Shown here piece after piece: positions 1 to 10,787 of a DNA stretch of 64,000 nucleotides. Origin of the DNA: Isochrysis galbana (lineage: Eukaryota; Haptophyta; Isochrysidales; Isochrysidaceae); NCBI GenBank assembly GCA_018136815.1, contig CM030941.1:1549582-1613581 (forward strand), written 5' to 3'. Made by a program: the position numbers and the translations under genes. Under the pieces are notes generated by a model, which was not told the origin of the DNA, did not search any database, and saw only the letters and a program-made list of their open reading frames with translations. The number at the start of each line of letters is the position of its first letter. The first letter of the stretch is position 1.

Positions 1-689
1 GCAAAGAGTCTGTCCTTCGCTATCTGTACACGCGATCTTTTGGGAGGAGGCGTATGCCTTGCAAGAGCGTCTATAGTTTCGAATATTGTTTTAATCGCAG
101 GGCACCATGCTAGATGACACGATCTTTCTTGGTGGACGTGGCATAGTCTGCATTTGTTTGTCAGGCTATCCGGGAATCTGTTTCTAGTGCCGATCCTTCG
201 GTGGGTAATATGTTTGAAGTGTAGATGTTTATCCGTGTGCTTTAGTAGCGGCATTGTGTAGAGTCGAGCTATATGTTTCCATTCGTCTTTCGTGATGTTC
301 AGTCTATTCTCCCACGCGGTCTTCGCCGCTTGCGGGGCGTGTTTTCGGTTTGTTTTAATCACTTCTTTGGCGATGTCGGAGACGGTGATTGCGTCAAGAG
401 CGACCCTTCCTTTGCGTATGGCATATTCGTCCGCCAGCGGGTGCTCTTCTTGTTTGGTGCTGGCTCTTTGTGCTCTACAGCCTGTGGCCCACCATGGGGT
501 GAGCCAGCATGGCTGCCTTGTTGAGTGTGGCCGGGGCCACGGGCCGTGCGGCGCGACCGGGGTCGCGCTCACCTGCTCGGCCTCTGCGGGCGGACGCGGT
601 CGCTTCGCCAGCGACAGCTCCATGGGTACTGGGGGGGCGCCCGCGGCGGGGGGCCCGAAGGAGAGGTGGGGAGCGGCGGCGCGCTCCAT
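1..689 (-). CDS. LINE ORF1-ORF2 in-frame fusion remnant, runs off the window
   Basis: Reading leftward from the ATG at 689, one open frame of 229 codons continues to the window edge. The first ~65 codons match the start of the LINE ORF1 proteins at 18298 and 38215 (shared motifs LAKRPRPP and APHGPWPRPH). From about 480 the frame becomes the C-terminal part of ORF2, including EWKHIARLYTMPLLKHTDKH, ITHRRIGTRNRF and a Cys/His cluster CRLC-x8-CHLAWCPA. The same ORF2 segment occurs at 19279-19944 and 16622-17545. In non-LTR retrotransposons such Cys/His clusters lie downstream of the reverse transcriptase. The endonuclease and RT domains are missing, so this is an internal-deletion derivative whose junction happens to keep the frame. 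The hairpin at 695-710 marks its 5' end. Confidence 0.8.
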   Translation of the reverse strand, partial: MERAAAPHLSFGPPAAGAPPVPMELSLAKRPRPPAEAEQVSATPVAPHGPWPRPHSTRQPCWLTPWWATGCRAQRASTKQEEHPLADEYAIRKGRVALDAITVSDIAKEVIKTNRKHAPQAAKTAWENRLNITKDEWKHIARLYTMPLLKHTDKHLHFKHITHRRIGTRNRFPDSLTNKCRLCHVHQERSCHLAWCPAIKTIFETIDALARHTPPPKRSRVQIAKDRLF

Positions 690-694
690 GGCGA

Positions 695-710
695 CCAACT
701 ATAAAGTTAG
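695..710 (-). other. 5' terminal hairpin of the LINE copy
   Basis: On the minus strand the arms CTAACT and AGTTGG pair around a TTAT loop, and the ORF1 ATG follows 5 bases later. This is one of the hairpin family discussed in the findings. Confidence 0.75.
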
Positions 711-717
711 TGTCTGG

Positions 718-874
718 TAGGTCGATGAGAGGGGGAGGGGGAGACGGGGGGAGGGGACCCGGGGGAGGGGAGAGACCAAAGGACCTACCAGCTGTTTACG
801 TAAGTGTTTTCGCAATATACGGTAATATTTTCCCCGGTCCCAGGGGGTGCCCCCACGGTTCCCGACCGCCTCTA
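718..874. other. G-rich spacer
   Basis: Purine and G-rich sequence followed by a short palindromic CCCCGGTCCCAGGGGGTGCC segment. No gene is visible. Confidence 0.4.
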
Positions 875-930
875 CGTCCAGAGTTCCCCCGCGGAAAGAG
901 TGAACGCACGGCGTGCACCTTCCTGGAAGG

Positions 931-1300
931 TTCTATGCGCACGCACGGCGCCCCGCGGGGGGGGGGAGCCGATGCACATACCCACGGCGTGCACAATGAT
1001 TGCAAGTAATCACACGTGCTGTGCAACGAAACATCTCGTATATGGCGACTTTACGTTAATATGGGCCTTAGGGGAAAAGGTTTCTATGCGCACGCACGGC
1101 GCCCCGCGGGGGGGGGGGAGCCGATGCGCATACGCACGGCGTGCACAATGATTGCAAGTAATCACACGTGCTGCGCAACGAAACATCTCGTATATGGCTA
1201 CTTTACGTTAATGTGGACCTTAGGGGAAAAAGTTTCTATGCGCACGCACGGCGCCCCCGCGGGGGGGGCCGATGCACATCGCGCCGTGCCCATAATCACA
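931..1300. repeat. Tandem repeat, ~151-bp unit, about 2.4 copies
   Basis: Units start with TTCTATGCGCACGCACGG at 931, 1082 and 1234. Each carries a G-run, then GTGCACAATGATTGCAAG, then AACATCTCGTATATGGC. The period is 151-152 bp and the copies differ by only a few bases. The segment just before the array (about 877-925) recurs at 21535-21582, upstream of the broken MGQY-type gene. Confidence 0.9.
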
Positions 1301-1370
1301 ATCGAAAAGCGCCGACACGGCGCCCTCCGGGGGGACACGCGTCGCGGGAAGCAGGGAATGTTACGCTAGT

Positions 1371-2026
1371 CTACATTTAATTTTAAAATAACGCTATGTA
1401 TACAACTGTGGACATTAGATCGCTCAATTCGACTCATGTCCCACAATTGACGGAACGACACCTGAGAGGGCTTCCGCGGGGGCGGAGCCGGGGAGAGGAG
1501 AGGAGGGGGGAGGATTCGGGGCGATGCGGGGGAGAAGGGAACCGGGGCGCGGCGACGGAGAGGGAGTCGCGCGGGAAAACCTAAAACCTGAACATATGAG
1601 GAGGGAGTGTACAAGGCCCCCCCTTTACCCGCAACGAACTGTATGTCCGAAACCGACAACCAAGGAATGATGGGGGCAGTGGGTGGGGGAGTGAAAGTGG
1701 GTGGTATAGGCGATGGCGAGAGTCAGCACCGTGAGTTGGATGGGGCCCCTGTAGCTAGCAGTAGTAGCTTGCATCTTCAAGGACGTTTTTATTAGAGCGT
1801 ATCCTCGTGTGCGGGTGATGGACAGATGATCCGGGTCTGGGGATTGGGGCTTCCGTGTCCTACACCCACATGTGTAGCACTTGGCACCAAATTTCCAAGC
1901 CAACAAATCCTCAAGCCGTGCATCGTGCTAGAAGCTGAGGCCCTGACATCTATAAAAGTCACAGCTGCACACATCAAACCAGCGGAAAGTCCAGCCCTTT
2001 GAGCTTACATTTGAGCATCCCAGCGC
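1371..2026. other. Intergenic, no gene recognised
   Basis: Mixed sequence with a GA-rich patch near 1490-1570. It includes the 3' flank of the leftward WDR92 gene. Short open frames here have no recognisable domain. Confidence 0.5.
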
Positions 2027-3100
2027 TTACAGCAAGTTGAGCTTGGTGCAGATGATCACGCGAATGGTTTGGTCAAGTACCCCCATCACGGCGAGACCTT
2101 CCTTGTCAGCATTCCAGTCGAAGGAGGCGATGGGCTGGGTGGAGAATGTCTTCTTCTGCAATTGAGTCACTGTGCCCAGAACGCCCTTTTCATGCCCATC
2201 CTTCTCCTTGATTGCACGTTGGGAAGGATACGAATATTTCCAAAGCTCGAGCGACCCGTTGCCACCGCAAGTCATAAAGACATCTCGATTTTGAGGGAGG
2301 TGGCGGGCAGCCCAAACGGTGGATTGGTGTGCTTCCTGTGAAAGGAAGGAGAACCCATGTACGGGATGTTGAGTACGCATATCGTACAGTCTGAAGCGAG
2401 ACTCAAGTGTGGTGAGGACTAGCTTATTCATCTCGATGTCTTTCCTGTCAAATTCGATGCCGCACACACCGTTGGATACGTTGGTCTCATAGCGGATCTT
2501 TCCCGCAACAAGATCAAGGATTTTCACATCCCCGTTGTCGTAGCCAGCAGCGACCACGCGACTTTCGGTAGAGTGCGCGTCACCAAATGCCACCGCCCAG
2601 CAATCGCGCACTGGGGCTCCATCATCAGGTGTCATGCTAGCAACAGGTATATCTTTTTGGCGAGGGTCCCAGATGTGCACCGCACCATCGCGGCCGCCGG
2701 TCGCGATTTCGGGCGCACCCGCGCCCTTCAGGCCTCCACATCCATCAATGCAATTGATTATGGTTTCGTGGCCTTTGCACTGGAAGATCGGATCTTGCAA
2801 TCTTTCAAGATCCCAGATAGCAACACCACCAGCAAAATCACCGGTCGCCAGATGGCGCTCAGAGATGGTGGACTGGCCAAATGTGCCGCATTTGAAAGCC
2901 TTGGGGCGCTCAAGCTCCGCCTGGAGCTCAACGTCGCCTGCTGTCAAAGAATATATTTGTATCAAGCCCGTCTGCCGGGGAGGTGAGCCCAGTGATACAA
3001 AGCGTGCTGAACATGGAATCCACTTGGTGTCATAGACGGTCTGCGAGAGCGACTTGTTGATGTGCTCAATTATCTGGACTTTGTTTGTGACGTCAACCAT
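2027..3100 (-). CDS. WDR92: WD40 protein WDR92 / DNAAF10 (dynein axonemal assembly factor)
   Basis: A single-exon gene of 357 codons plus stop. Starting at the ATG at 3100, the protein has the length of human WDR92 and aligns with it end to end from memory. Diagnostic stretches are TVYDTKWIPCSARFVSLG, KCGTFGQS, ATGDFAGGVAIWDLE, ATGGRDGAVHIWDPRQKD, RVVAAGYDNGDVKI, FDRKDIEMNKLV and MRTQHPVHGFSF. The frame is open 45 codons further upstream but that part has no counterpart in the family, so 3100 is preferred. WDR92 is a seven-bladed propeller adaptor of the R2TP-like complex that helps preassemble axonemal dyneins in the cytoplasm, so its presence implies motile cilia or flagella. Confidence 0.95.
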   Translation of the reverse strand: MVDVTNKVQIIEHINKSLSQTVYDTKWIPCSARFVSLGSPPRQTGLIQIYSLTAGDVELQAELERPKAFKCGTFGQSTISERHLATGDFAGGVAIWDLERLQDPIFQCKGHETIINCIDGCGGLKGAGAPEIATGGRDGAVHIWDPRQKDIPVASMTPDDGAPVRDCWAVAFGDAHSTESRVVAAGYDNGDVKILDLVAGKIRYETNVSNGVCGIEFDRKDIEMNKLVLTTLESRFRLYDMRTQHPVHGFSFLSQEAHQSTVWAARHLPQNRDVFMTCGGNGSLELWKYSYPSQRAIKEKDGHEKGVLGTVTQLQKKTFSTQPIASFDWNADKEGLAVMGVLDQTIRVIICTKLNLL

Positions 3101-3287
3101 TGGTACCCTGTGCAACACCAGTGCGGCGAGGCTTTGTAGTGCTCTCTCGTAGGAGCGAAGCTTTGCTGTGGGCGAGGTGTAAGCGCAGGCGCCGGCCAGA
3201 CGCACCAGCACTTGCCTTGGTACTCTTAGGCACACTTTACTACTAGTACTATATAGTAGCAGTAGAAAGCCTAGTCAGCTCGCAGAC

Positions 3288-3350
3288 TTTTCTTCTTTTT
3301 CAAAGACCAAAAACAGGCCGTTTTTGCCGTTTTTCAAACCCCCTCCGTTT
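3288..3350 (+). repeat. hAT terminal-repeat-like motif
   Basis: GACCAAAAACAGGCCGTTTT followed by a second GTTTTT block and CCCCCTCCGTTTT. The same pattern forms the inverted ends of the hAT element at 23995-25465 and recurs at 54150-54250. A hAT C-terminal fragment lies 1.6 kb to the right (4989-5189). Confidence 0.55.
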
Positions 3351-3351
3351 T

Positions 3352-3784
<433 letters not shown>

Positions 3785-4051
3785 GACAAAAAATTCCGTC
3801 CTAGAAACTAGGACCACGTCCTAGAAAATTCTTGGATTTCTAGGACTCTGCCGATCATGCCTCCATTATAGCCTATGGTGAGCTTATGAGACATCCCATC
3901 ACCTGAAGCAAACCATCTCCACATCCCATTCAACGAGCCTCAGCCGGAGATCATAAACCCCAGCCGGAGACCATAAACAGCTACATTGTCATTGCCAAAG
4001 TTGCATTTGTCAATGCGATTGTTAATTGTCTAGGAACAAGTAATGGGGCTA

Positions 4052-5039
4052 CTACAGCTGCTTGGCGCCCCACAGTTTGGCCACCGCCGCCTCCTCTGTC
4101 TTCTGCCTGCGGCTTCGCACCTGCGCTCGCATCTCCGCCTCCGCTTCTTCTTCAGCCAAGGCGGCATGGCTCGACTCGTATGTGACGCGGAGCCGCGCCA
4201 TCTTGCGCGCTCGCATCACCCGCGGAATCAGGCGAAGAAGGAGGAAGGGCCACGCCACACGGGGGGCTAAGAAGAACCGAAGAAGGGCCGCTGCTGCTTC
4301 CTGAACCCCGCTTGGCGTAATCGCGTGCATGGTGCTGTGGTGACTCTGGAAACTGGTGGCCGGGCAATGACAGGCATGCAACGCCATCGTACCTGTGGTT
4401 TATGGCGCCATGCCAACGCCCACCGCCGCGACAATCTTCGTATTGCCGGTCGCGATATCGCTCATCGCGATATCGCTCATCGTGGTATCGCTCATCGCGA
4501 TATTGCCCATCATGATACTGCCCGTCGCGATACTGCCCGTCGCGATAGCGCCCATCGACATACGACCTGTCACCGTACGGCCCACCGACGCGGTCGTGCG
4601 AGTTGTCGTTCCAGCCACCAGCATCTCGCCAACCTCTGCGCCCAAAGTCGCTGGCGCCGAAGTTGGCTCGCCAATCACCACCGTCCTGTGTCGGCATGCT
4701 CGTCGGTCGGTCGTGAGTGTGGGAGGCTGAGGTCGTCAAAAAGTTGGTACCTGAGAGCATGTGCAGGCCCGCGCCATGGGTCAGGGTGGGAGGTGGTCTG
4801 GCAAGCGTGTCAGACATCGGCCGACAGTCCGACGGGCCCTCCGCGCGGGGGGGGTCGGGAGCAATGGCGGGCAACCTTTCAGAGGGCCCAGTTTGGGTGA
4901 AATCTGACGGGACCCAAAGGCGGGCACCGGACGACCCGAGCGGCCAGGGGCTGGCAGGGGGGAGGGTGGGGGGCCGTCGCGCACCACTTTGGTGGGTAGC
5001 CACGAGTCCGATGTGCCGGCGTTCGCATACGTCCTCCAC
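4052..5039 (-). CDS. Uncertain repeat-rich reading frame
   Basis: A minus-strand frame of up to 295 codons (4152-5039; no ATG at its very start) holds a run of five-residue repeats of the type RYRDE/QYRDG encoded by 4437-4590, between Gly/Asp-rich flanks. A second minus frame ending at 4052 gives a charged, coiled-coil-like tail rich in Ala, Glu and Arg. The two could be joined by a small intron or a frameshift. No family is recognised. The right end overlaps hAT debris, so the upstream part is not dependable. It may be a decayed or chance coding region. Confidence 0.3.
4437..4590. repeat. 15-bp minisatellite with palindromic cores
   Basis: Degenerate 15-bp units containing ATCGCGATATCGCTC. 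The cores ATCGCGAT and GATATC are self-complementary. The period is a multiple of three, so the frame across it stays open. Confidence 0.85.
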
Positions 5040-5189
5040 GCCATCCTCACAAACTCACCCAACTCGGTGCCACCTGAACGAGTGTTCTCGATCCTGAACG
5101 ACACCTTCGGTGAATCGCAAGACAGCAGCTACAGCGACTACATCGAGCTCTCCCTGCAGCTTCAATACAACAATCGCGGCCGCGACTAA
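4989..5189 (+). pseudogene. hAT transposase C-terminal fragment
   Basis: About 65 codons containing NSVPPERVFSILNDTF and YIELSLQLQYNNRGRD. This is the dimerisation region of hAT transposases, where the SxxERxFS motif is characteristic. No upstream catalytic part is present and there is no ATG at the start, so it is a relic. It may belong with the terminal-like motif at 3288-3350. Confidence 0.7.
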
Positions 5190-5740
5190 CAACTTAACTC
5201 GTCTATATACGTTGTAGCCACAGCGCCACAGCAACGGAGCAACCTGCTCGTGTTTCGTGTTAGAGTGTCTCGTATACGTATATAAGATATAAGCGCATGA
5301 ATGAGTTGAAGGAGGGCTGTATGCTGTATGGGTATGAGTAATGAGTCGCCACCAGGCCACTACACAGCAGTTGTATGCATTCAACCCCTTGCCCGGCGTT
5401 CGGTACCCGGCGGCCGGCGGCGCGCCGCCGCGGCGCGCGCGCGCGCCCGAACCGGCTTGAGAGCTTGACAAAGCTTGATGTTAGCGCCCGAGAACATCCC
5501 AGCAAAGCTTGCCAGTTAACTTGAGCTTGTTTGCATCAGCAAAGCTTGCAACCAGTGCTTCAAGCTTTCTGTAAGGGCTTAGCGCGGCGTGCCGTATACG
5601 ATGAAGTATACGATGTTGGTTCTGCCGAAAATGGTCATATGGCGCGCTATCGGTGCCAGTTGCGCCCCGGTCCCACGATAAAAAAGTGGGCCTTCGGATC
5701 AACAAGATTTTTTTTCAACCCAGTCTCCCCCACCTCTACC
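5190..5740. other. Intergenic with GC palindrome
   Basis: No gene seen. Around 5408-5450 there is a strongly self-complementary GC block (GGCGGCCGGCGGCGCGCCGC followed by alternating CG), and 5459-5575 contains repeated AAGCTTG words. Confidence 0.5.
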
Positions 5741-5970
5741 TGTATTTTGCAGCCCCCCTCATAGGGGGCCAGCACGCCTGCTGTGGGTGGTGTGGCCGGG
5801 CCACAGGGCATGTGGCACGACGGGAGTCGCGCGTCGCGCTCACCTGCTCGGCCTCTGCTGGCGCACGCAGCCGCTTCGCCAGCGACTGGTCCATGGGTTC
5901 TCGGGGGCGCCCGAAGGAGAGGGGGGGGGGCGCCGGGGCGCTCCATGGCAACTGACTATAAAGTTAGTTG
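5741..5970 (-). mobile_element. LINE 5' end fragment (start of ORF1)
   Basis: On the minus strand this gives the hairpin, the ATGGAGC start and about 70 codons related to the ORF1 N-terminus (DQSLAKRLRAPAEAEQVSAT), then it stops at unrelated sequence. Runs of G/C have shifted the frame. Confidence 0.7.
5949..5970 (-). other. 5' terminal hairpin, TTAT loop
   Basis: Minus-strand arms CAACTAACT and AGTCAGTTG pair around TTAT with one mismatch. An ATG follows a few bases downstream. Confidence 0.75.
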
Positions 5971-6029
5971 TCTCATGTGAGGGGAGGGGCGGAAAAAAAT
6001 CCGAACCTGAGGTTTCAGCCCCTCCTGGC

Positions 6030-6112
6030 GGCGGGAGCCTAGGGCTGAAAAGTTGTCCAATTAGTGCAGCAACGCAAGTGGGGTTGACTAGGGCATAACA
6101 GTCTTTGTTATT
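6030..6112 (+). mobile_element. 3' tail of a non-autonomous retroelement
   Basis: AAAAGTTGTCCAATTAG and GTGGGGTTGACTAGGGCATA resemble the 3' end of the elements at 44391-45256 and 46114-47695. The rest of the element is not recognisable here. Confidence 0.5.
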
Positions 6113-6398
6113 AACAGCGTCGCACTAGCGCGCCCCGCCGCTCGCGCTGGTTGCGCTCGTGCAGAGCGCGCGCGGGCTGAGCGTGGGGTTGCTAGTTCGG
6201 TAAGCAATAAGCGATGATGGCCGCTGCGATGGAGTAACTCGCTACAACTTCTTGCGCGAATGCGCGATGCACCCATCGGAGCCCGCCCCCCGTTAACCTA
6301 CTACCCAAAATCGTTCAACGTTCATGGTGGTACGATACATGTCAAGCGCGATTCGCGCGACGAATACAGGGGGGTCTCAGGCCCTGATTTTCAAGACA

Positions 6399-7787
6399 TC
6401 ATTGAGTGCTGGCATGGTTTCGGTAGAGCCGTTCGAAGCAACCCGTCTCAAATCCTGACTTGACGCGTGGCGCCTGTTTACCGACACCTCTCCGAATTAA
6501 GGTTTCAATCGGCGGGCAGTACGGATCCACCGCCGTTTCCATGAGGGCATCAACTAAGCCGGGTAGTAGCTCGTCAGCGACCGCCGGAGATGCATTTATC
6601 TCACAGAGCCAGACACGCAGATTGTCGTCGACAAGGAAATCGTAACCAAGCAATTGGAAGGCGCAATAATAGTCTGTGGAGACTTTGATGTTCCCACGAG
6701 CAGAGAGGAGAGACTGCACGATGATACGCTTCATCTGTGGCATGAGCACTCCTGTCAGTACTGAGCCTCCCGTGTCCGCTGCAACCTTCGGGAACCTGCG
6801 CAGGAGCTCTGCGTCAAACTCAGGATAGAACAGCTCGTTGGTGGGCTCGTATTTCCCATAGTCCGCGTGTGTGGCTGCAATACAATGGTTCGTAAGATGT
6901 GAAAATCGGTTCGTGGTGTCGCTGTGATCGTATGGCACCGACGACGTCCGCAGCACGCCTTGGCTGTACAAGTGGATTCCGTACTCTGCATCGATGAGCA
7001 CCCAACACCGGATATCAAATTTTCTGTTGCCCCGTTCTAGGAGAAGGGGATTTGTGATGTACCTTTGCACGACAAGCGCAGAGCTGCGCTCGCCATTTGC
7101 ACCTGCACGCTCATGATCAGACAACGCCGCAGTGACTTCTCCAAGAGTCCTCAGTATAGTGATGCGATCGCCTTTGCATCCGTCTGTTGGCTTAAGGATC
7201 CACAGCGCCTGAGGATCATTTGCCACAGCAGCTTGAAGCTCCGCATATGGATTTGCCCGCACTCGAGTAGGATCTGCTGAGAAGACGAGAGAAAGCGGGC
7301 ATATCTCCCACGGGTCGACCCCTCGTAGAGCGTAGCCACCCATAAACTCAGGAGGTGTCTCTGCCGGCAGGCGACCCTCATGTTCAGCTCGTGCTCGGGC
7401 AAGAGTCCTTGCCAGCCGGCCTTTCCGAGTCAAAGTCTCAAAACCCTGGACGTAGTTGGCGAGCGGTGGTGGCCAAAGGCCATACCCAAGGCGACTCCAA
7501 TTGATGCCTTTCCCCTGGGCAGTACCAAGTAGAAGATTGAAGTGGTGTGGAAGCAGTACAATCCCTGTCGCCTGCTCCCGAGTTGCCGTCACACGTTCCC
7601 AATCACCTCGCGATATCAAGGCCTCAGTCAACGCCGTGTAAACGGAACCAAGCTTCCCGTCGGCTGCTTCATTATAAGCCGACCCGGTCCTGCGAGCATC
7701 GTTGTAATTCACCGCGGCAACCAGCCATGGGGCCGGCTCGCCCGGCGAATGGGCAGCGCGGCGGTTGCCCACCACGCGATCATCCAT
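6399..7787 (-). CDS. TTL: Tubulin--tyrosine ligase (TTL family)
   Basis: A single-exon frame of 462 residues from the ATG at 7787. The order of motifs follows vertebrate TTL: an N-terminal SVYTALTEALISRGDWERV region, the ATP-grasp entry ILKPTDGCKGDRITIL, VVQRYITNPLLLERGNRKFD, CWVLIDAEYGIHLYSQGVLR, SHLTNHCIA, NELFYPEFDAEL, and the metal/ATP-site block GYDFLVDDNLRVWLCEINASPA. Similarity over the whole length is to TTL itself rather than to the longer polyglutamylases. The enzyme adds tyrosine to detyrosinated alpha-tubulin in the cytoplasm. The protein is longer than vertebrate TTL (~377 residues), mainly through an N-terminal extension and a longer linker before the ATP-grasp part. The frame is intact. 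Confidence 0.93.
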   Translation of the reverse strand: MDDRVVGNRRAAHSPGEPAPWLVAAVNYNDARRTGSAYNEAADGKLGSVYTALTEALISRGDWERVTATREQATGIVLLPHHFNLLLGTAQGKGINWSRLGYGLWPPPLANYVQGFETLTRKGRLARTLARARAEHEGRLPAETPPEFMGGYALRGVDPWEICPLSLVFSADPTRVRANPYAELQAAVANDPQALWILKPTDGCKGDRITILRTLGEVTAALSDHERAGANGERSSALVVQRYITNPLLLERGNRKFDIRCWVLIDAEYGIHLYSQGVLRTSSVPYDHSDTTNRFSHLTNHCIAATHADYGKYEPTNELFYPEFDAELLRRFPKVAADTGGSVLTGVLMPQMKRIIVQSLLSARGNIKVSTDYYCAFQLLGYDFLVDDNLRVWLCEINASPAVADELLPGLVDALMETAVDPYCPPIETLIRRGVGKQAPRVKSGFETGCFERLYRNHASTQ

Positions 7788-8559
7788 GTCTGCCTTTGCT
7801 TCCGCCACACTCCGACACCGCTTCTTTTCTCTTCTTTAGGGTTTCACAGAAACTTCTGTTCACGCTGTGCCTTATTGTCTAGCCTGAGTTGTTTTGTAGG
7901 AGTGGTTCTACTCCTCCGGCTCCGGAGTACGGTGTGGCAACGTGGTATCGTCACTCGTCACCGACTCGTTTCGCTAGCTAGCCTCCAATGGTTACTCTGA
8001 TCTACACCGCTCTTCTCACAGTCACTGGGCCCAATATAGGCTGGGCCAAACATGGTACCCCCGCCGAGAGGGCGCGATTGAGCGCGCGCACCCCAGGTCT
8101 CTTCACCCAACACAAGGTTGGACCAATCCCAGAAACCGAACACCTTTTCACCTCCAAAGGTTTGTTCAACCCCCAAATCCAGCTCAAGGGAGCGGATGTT
8201 AGCTCTCAGATCCAGGAATGGATCCAACAAGCACTGTCACAACCCTCGCACGGTCAACACTACGAATTCTCCGACGCACTGAGCCTCAAGACCTTTCCAA
8301 AACCATCTCTGGTTGACGGTGACCAATTGCAGCTTTTCCCACAGTATGAAACCTTCTGTGATGGCCTACGGAGAACTCGTCTACGGCGGCCTACTGGTCG
8401 GTCTCCCTGAAATGTACGCTTACCGTCTATGGAGTGTGGGTCGAGTCTCACCTTCGCACGTCATTTATTTTGCTGCAGCTTCCATTGGGTTGTGGCAGCT
8501 GGACGAATTCGCTAAACCCATCTCTCAATTTTTTCATACCTCATCGACCTGCTGAGGCT
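7788..8559. other. Non-coding stretch between TTL and the Copia gag
   Basis: It contains the TTL upstream region and probably the untranslated leader or a decayed LTR of the Copia element. I could not identify a second LTR copy or a primer-binding site, so no boundary is assigned. Confidence 0.4.
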
Positions 8560-10787
8560 ATGATGCCTCCCCATGAGCACAGCTCGGCGCCGAATGCAAC
8601 CCCATACTCCTCGCCGGACCCGACGCGTCAACATCAACAACAAATACAACAACCCGATATTGAAATTGATTCCCAAGTTGATTGTGCATTTATGATGGGA
8701 GAGTCTAACTTGGATGACTATGACTCCCGCAAGTTTCGTTGTCGACCATTCGACGGCACTCCTGGCCGTCCTTTTGAGCTCTTCTGCCGCGACTTTGGCA
8801 ACGCGTTCTCACGAGACTACATTGGTGATGCGGACCTCACGACCTGTATGTTGGGACTTGACGTTGGGGGCTATATTGAACAGGACCCTAGCGCTGACCG
8901 AGCGATCTTCGGTGGACTGCCAATGTTTCAATTTCACAATGCTGATGGGTCGGTTAGGACGGCAGCAAGGCAGCAACTCAATGACCACATTAAAAGGAAG
9001 AGGATCTTGTTCTCCTACCTTATGGAGCACATCTCTAACTCTAACATACGCGAGATGCTAACGTCCCAGGCTCCTCATGATGGGGCTAAAGCGTATAGGA
9101 TCCTCTATCAGCAATGTCATCAAGATGTCGACGACCTCACATTAATGGAGCATGATGTTGAGTGGGACTCAGTCTCCCTCCTCATGATCGGTATTAATGA
9201 ACACTCCATTACCAACCTTATCGCGCATCTTCATAGTCTCAATGCGAAAAGGCCCTCAAATAAACAAAAATCGAACGATCAACTAGTCATCAAAGTTCTC
9301 TCTTGCATCACACCGGACATATCTGAGTCTTTGGCTCACAAATGTCAAGAAGAGATAGCTGCTCCTCCCTCTCAGCGCAAGTATTGGTCTAACAACGAGA
9401 GGGATGCGCTCAAACTCAAAGCTGATTTACAACCTCTATGGAAGATCAAATTCAATCAAGGAGCCATATCAATTCCGAAGGAAGGAGGCAGGCGGGCGAC
9501 AGGTGGTGGTGTCCGTCCCGATGCCTCATACTCGAAAGAAACGGCACTAGTGGCGAAGTCGGAACCTCCGCCACAAAGGGCCATCCTGACGTCTAGCCAG
9601 GCACTAAAGGCGGCTAGGTGCTATCGCTGTCAAGGTTCTGGGCATCAGGCGAACGTGTGTCCAACTCCGGCTGATCACTCCGTCACTATCCACGATTGGA
9701 TAGCCGCCCTGCAGTCCCATACCGCCACACGGGCAAAAGCGAGTCGAGGAAGGGGCAAAGGTAACAATTCACAACACACAAAGCAAGGGCGAGGCCGAGG
9801 AAACTCGGCCTACGTGTTATCTGATGCCACTGAGGCGAATGATTCTAATACTAATACTACCAACGCGCCTTCCGACGCCGTCCACTTGGCCGCTGGGGAT
9901 GAATGGAGTGACATTATTGACGACACCGCCTTTGCTGTTCAGACCTCGAATCTATCAGTTTCATACCCGCCCGGAGACGGAATCGAACCCTCATCCTCAT
10001 CGCTTTATTGTTATTGTTTGCGAGGCTGTTTACATAACATCTGGGCTCTCCTTCGGCGAATGTTAGCTTGGTTTCAGAATGCATATCCGTGTACGGCCGG
10101 CCTCGACACCGCGCTGCTCTCACACTCAGCCAACGCCCGGCAGCTATCCTTCATAGTTGATTGTGGGGCCACGAAACACTGTATTGCCGATGAGACCGAA
10201 CTAGACCGTGTCACTGATGACAACCCGGGCACCTTCATAGTTATTGGCGACGGACGCCGCCTACCCATCTCCAAAATTGGCGACATGACAATCGTTGTTG
10301 ATACGCGCCTTCGTCTCGCGGACATAGGCGTGTCCCCGTCCGCCTCACCGGGGTCAGGGTTGTCCCTGGCCTAGCGGCTAGGCTCTTCAGCTGTCGAGCT
10401 GGGTATGAGAACGATAACATCTCCACATTTCTAAACCAAGAGTGCCATCTCCAATTACCCGGTGGGGAATTGGCCTCTATGGCTGCTTCAGGCCATCACT
10501 ACATTCTCAATTTCGACACTGCTCTGGCCGCCATCGCAGATACTAATGACGAGCCGCCGTCTCCATACTTGTGGCATGCTAGGCTCGGCCATTTCAACGT
10601 TCACCGAATTCGTTCTGCCATGCTCTCGAGAGGAGTCTCCAATGCCCACGCTTCAACCCAGAAGTTAGATTGTAAAGCATGCTTTGAAAACCAACGCCGC
10701 TCGCCGCACAAAAGAATCCCGCCCAATACACAACAATACAAACATTTCGGCGAGAAAGTTGTATCTGATACATGCGGGCCTTTCCCT
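8560..10787 (+). mobile_element. Ty1/Copia retrotransposon, 5' half (gag, protease, GAG-pre-integrase)
   Basis: The polyprotein frame begins at the ATG at 8560 (open from 8434). It encodes a gag core, then a zinc knuckle CYRCQGSGHQANVC (CX2CX4HX4C), then a Copia protease with FIVDCGATKHC. Near 10320 the frame shifts by one base. The following frame continues to the GAG-pre-integrase block YLWHARLGHFNVHRIRSAML and CKACFENQRR, and to the first integrase residues (VVSDTCGPF). At 10787 the element is cut by a retroelement fragment. Integrase, RT and RNase H are missing. The element is dead: one frameshift plus truncation. Confidence 0.88.

Noticed and set aside
931-1300. Possible CRISPR array
   Set aside because: Units are 151 bp tandem copies with no short repeat/unique spacer pattern, and the DNA is eukaryotic nuclear.
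4437-4590. Possible CRISPR-like or operator array
   Set aside because: A 15-bp minisatellite with a period divisible by three and no spacers.
8809-10426. Minus-strand frames within the Copia element
   Set aside because: Antisense shadows of gag and protease without domains.
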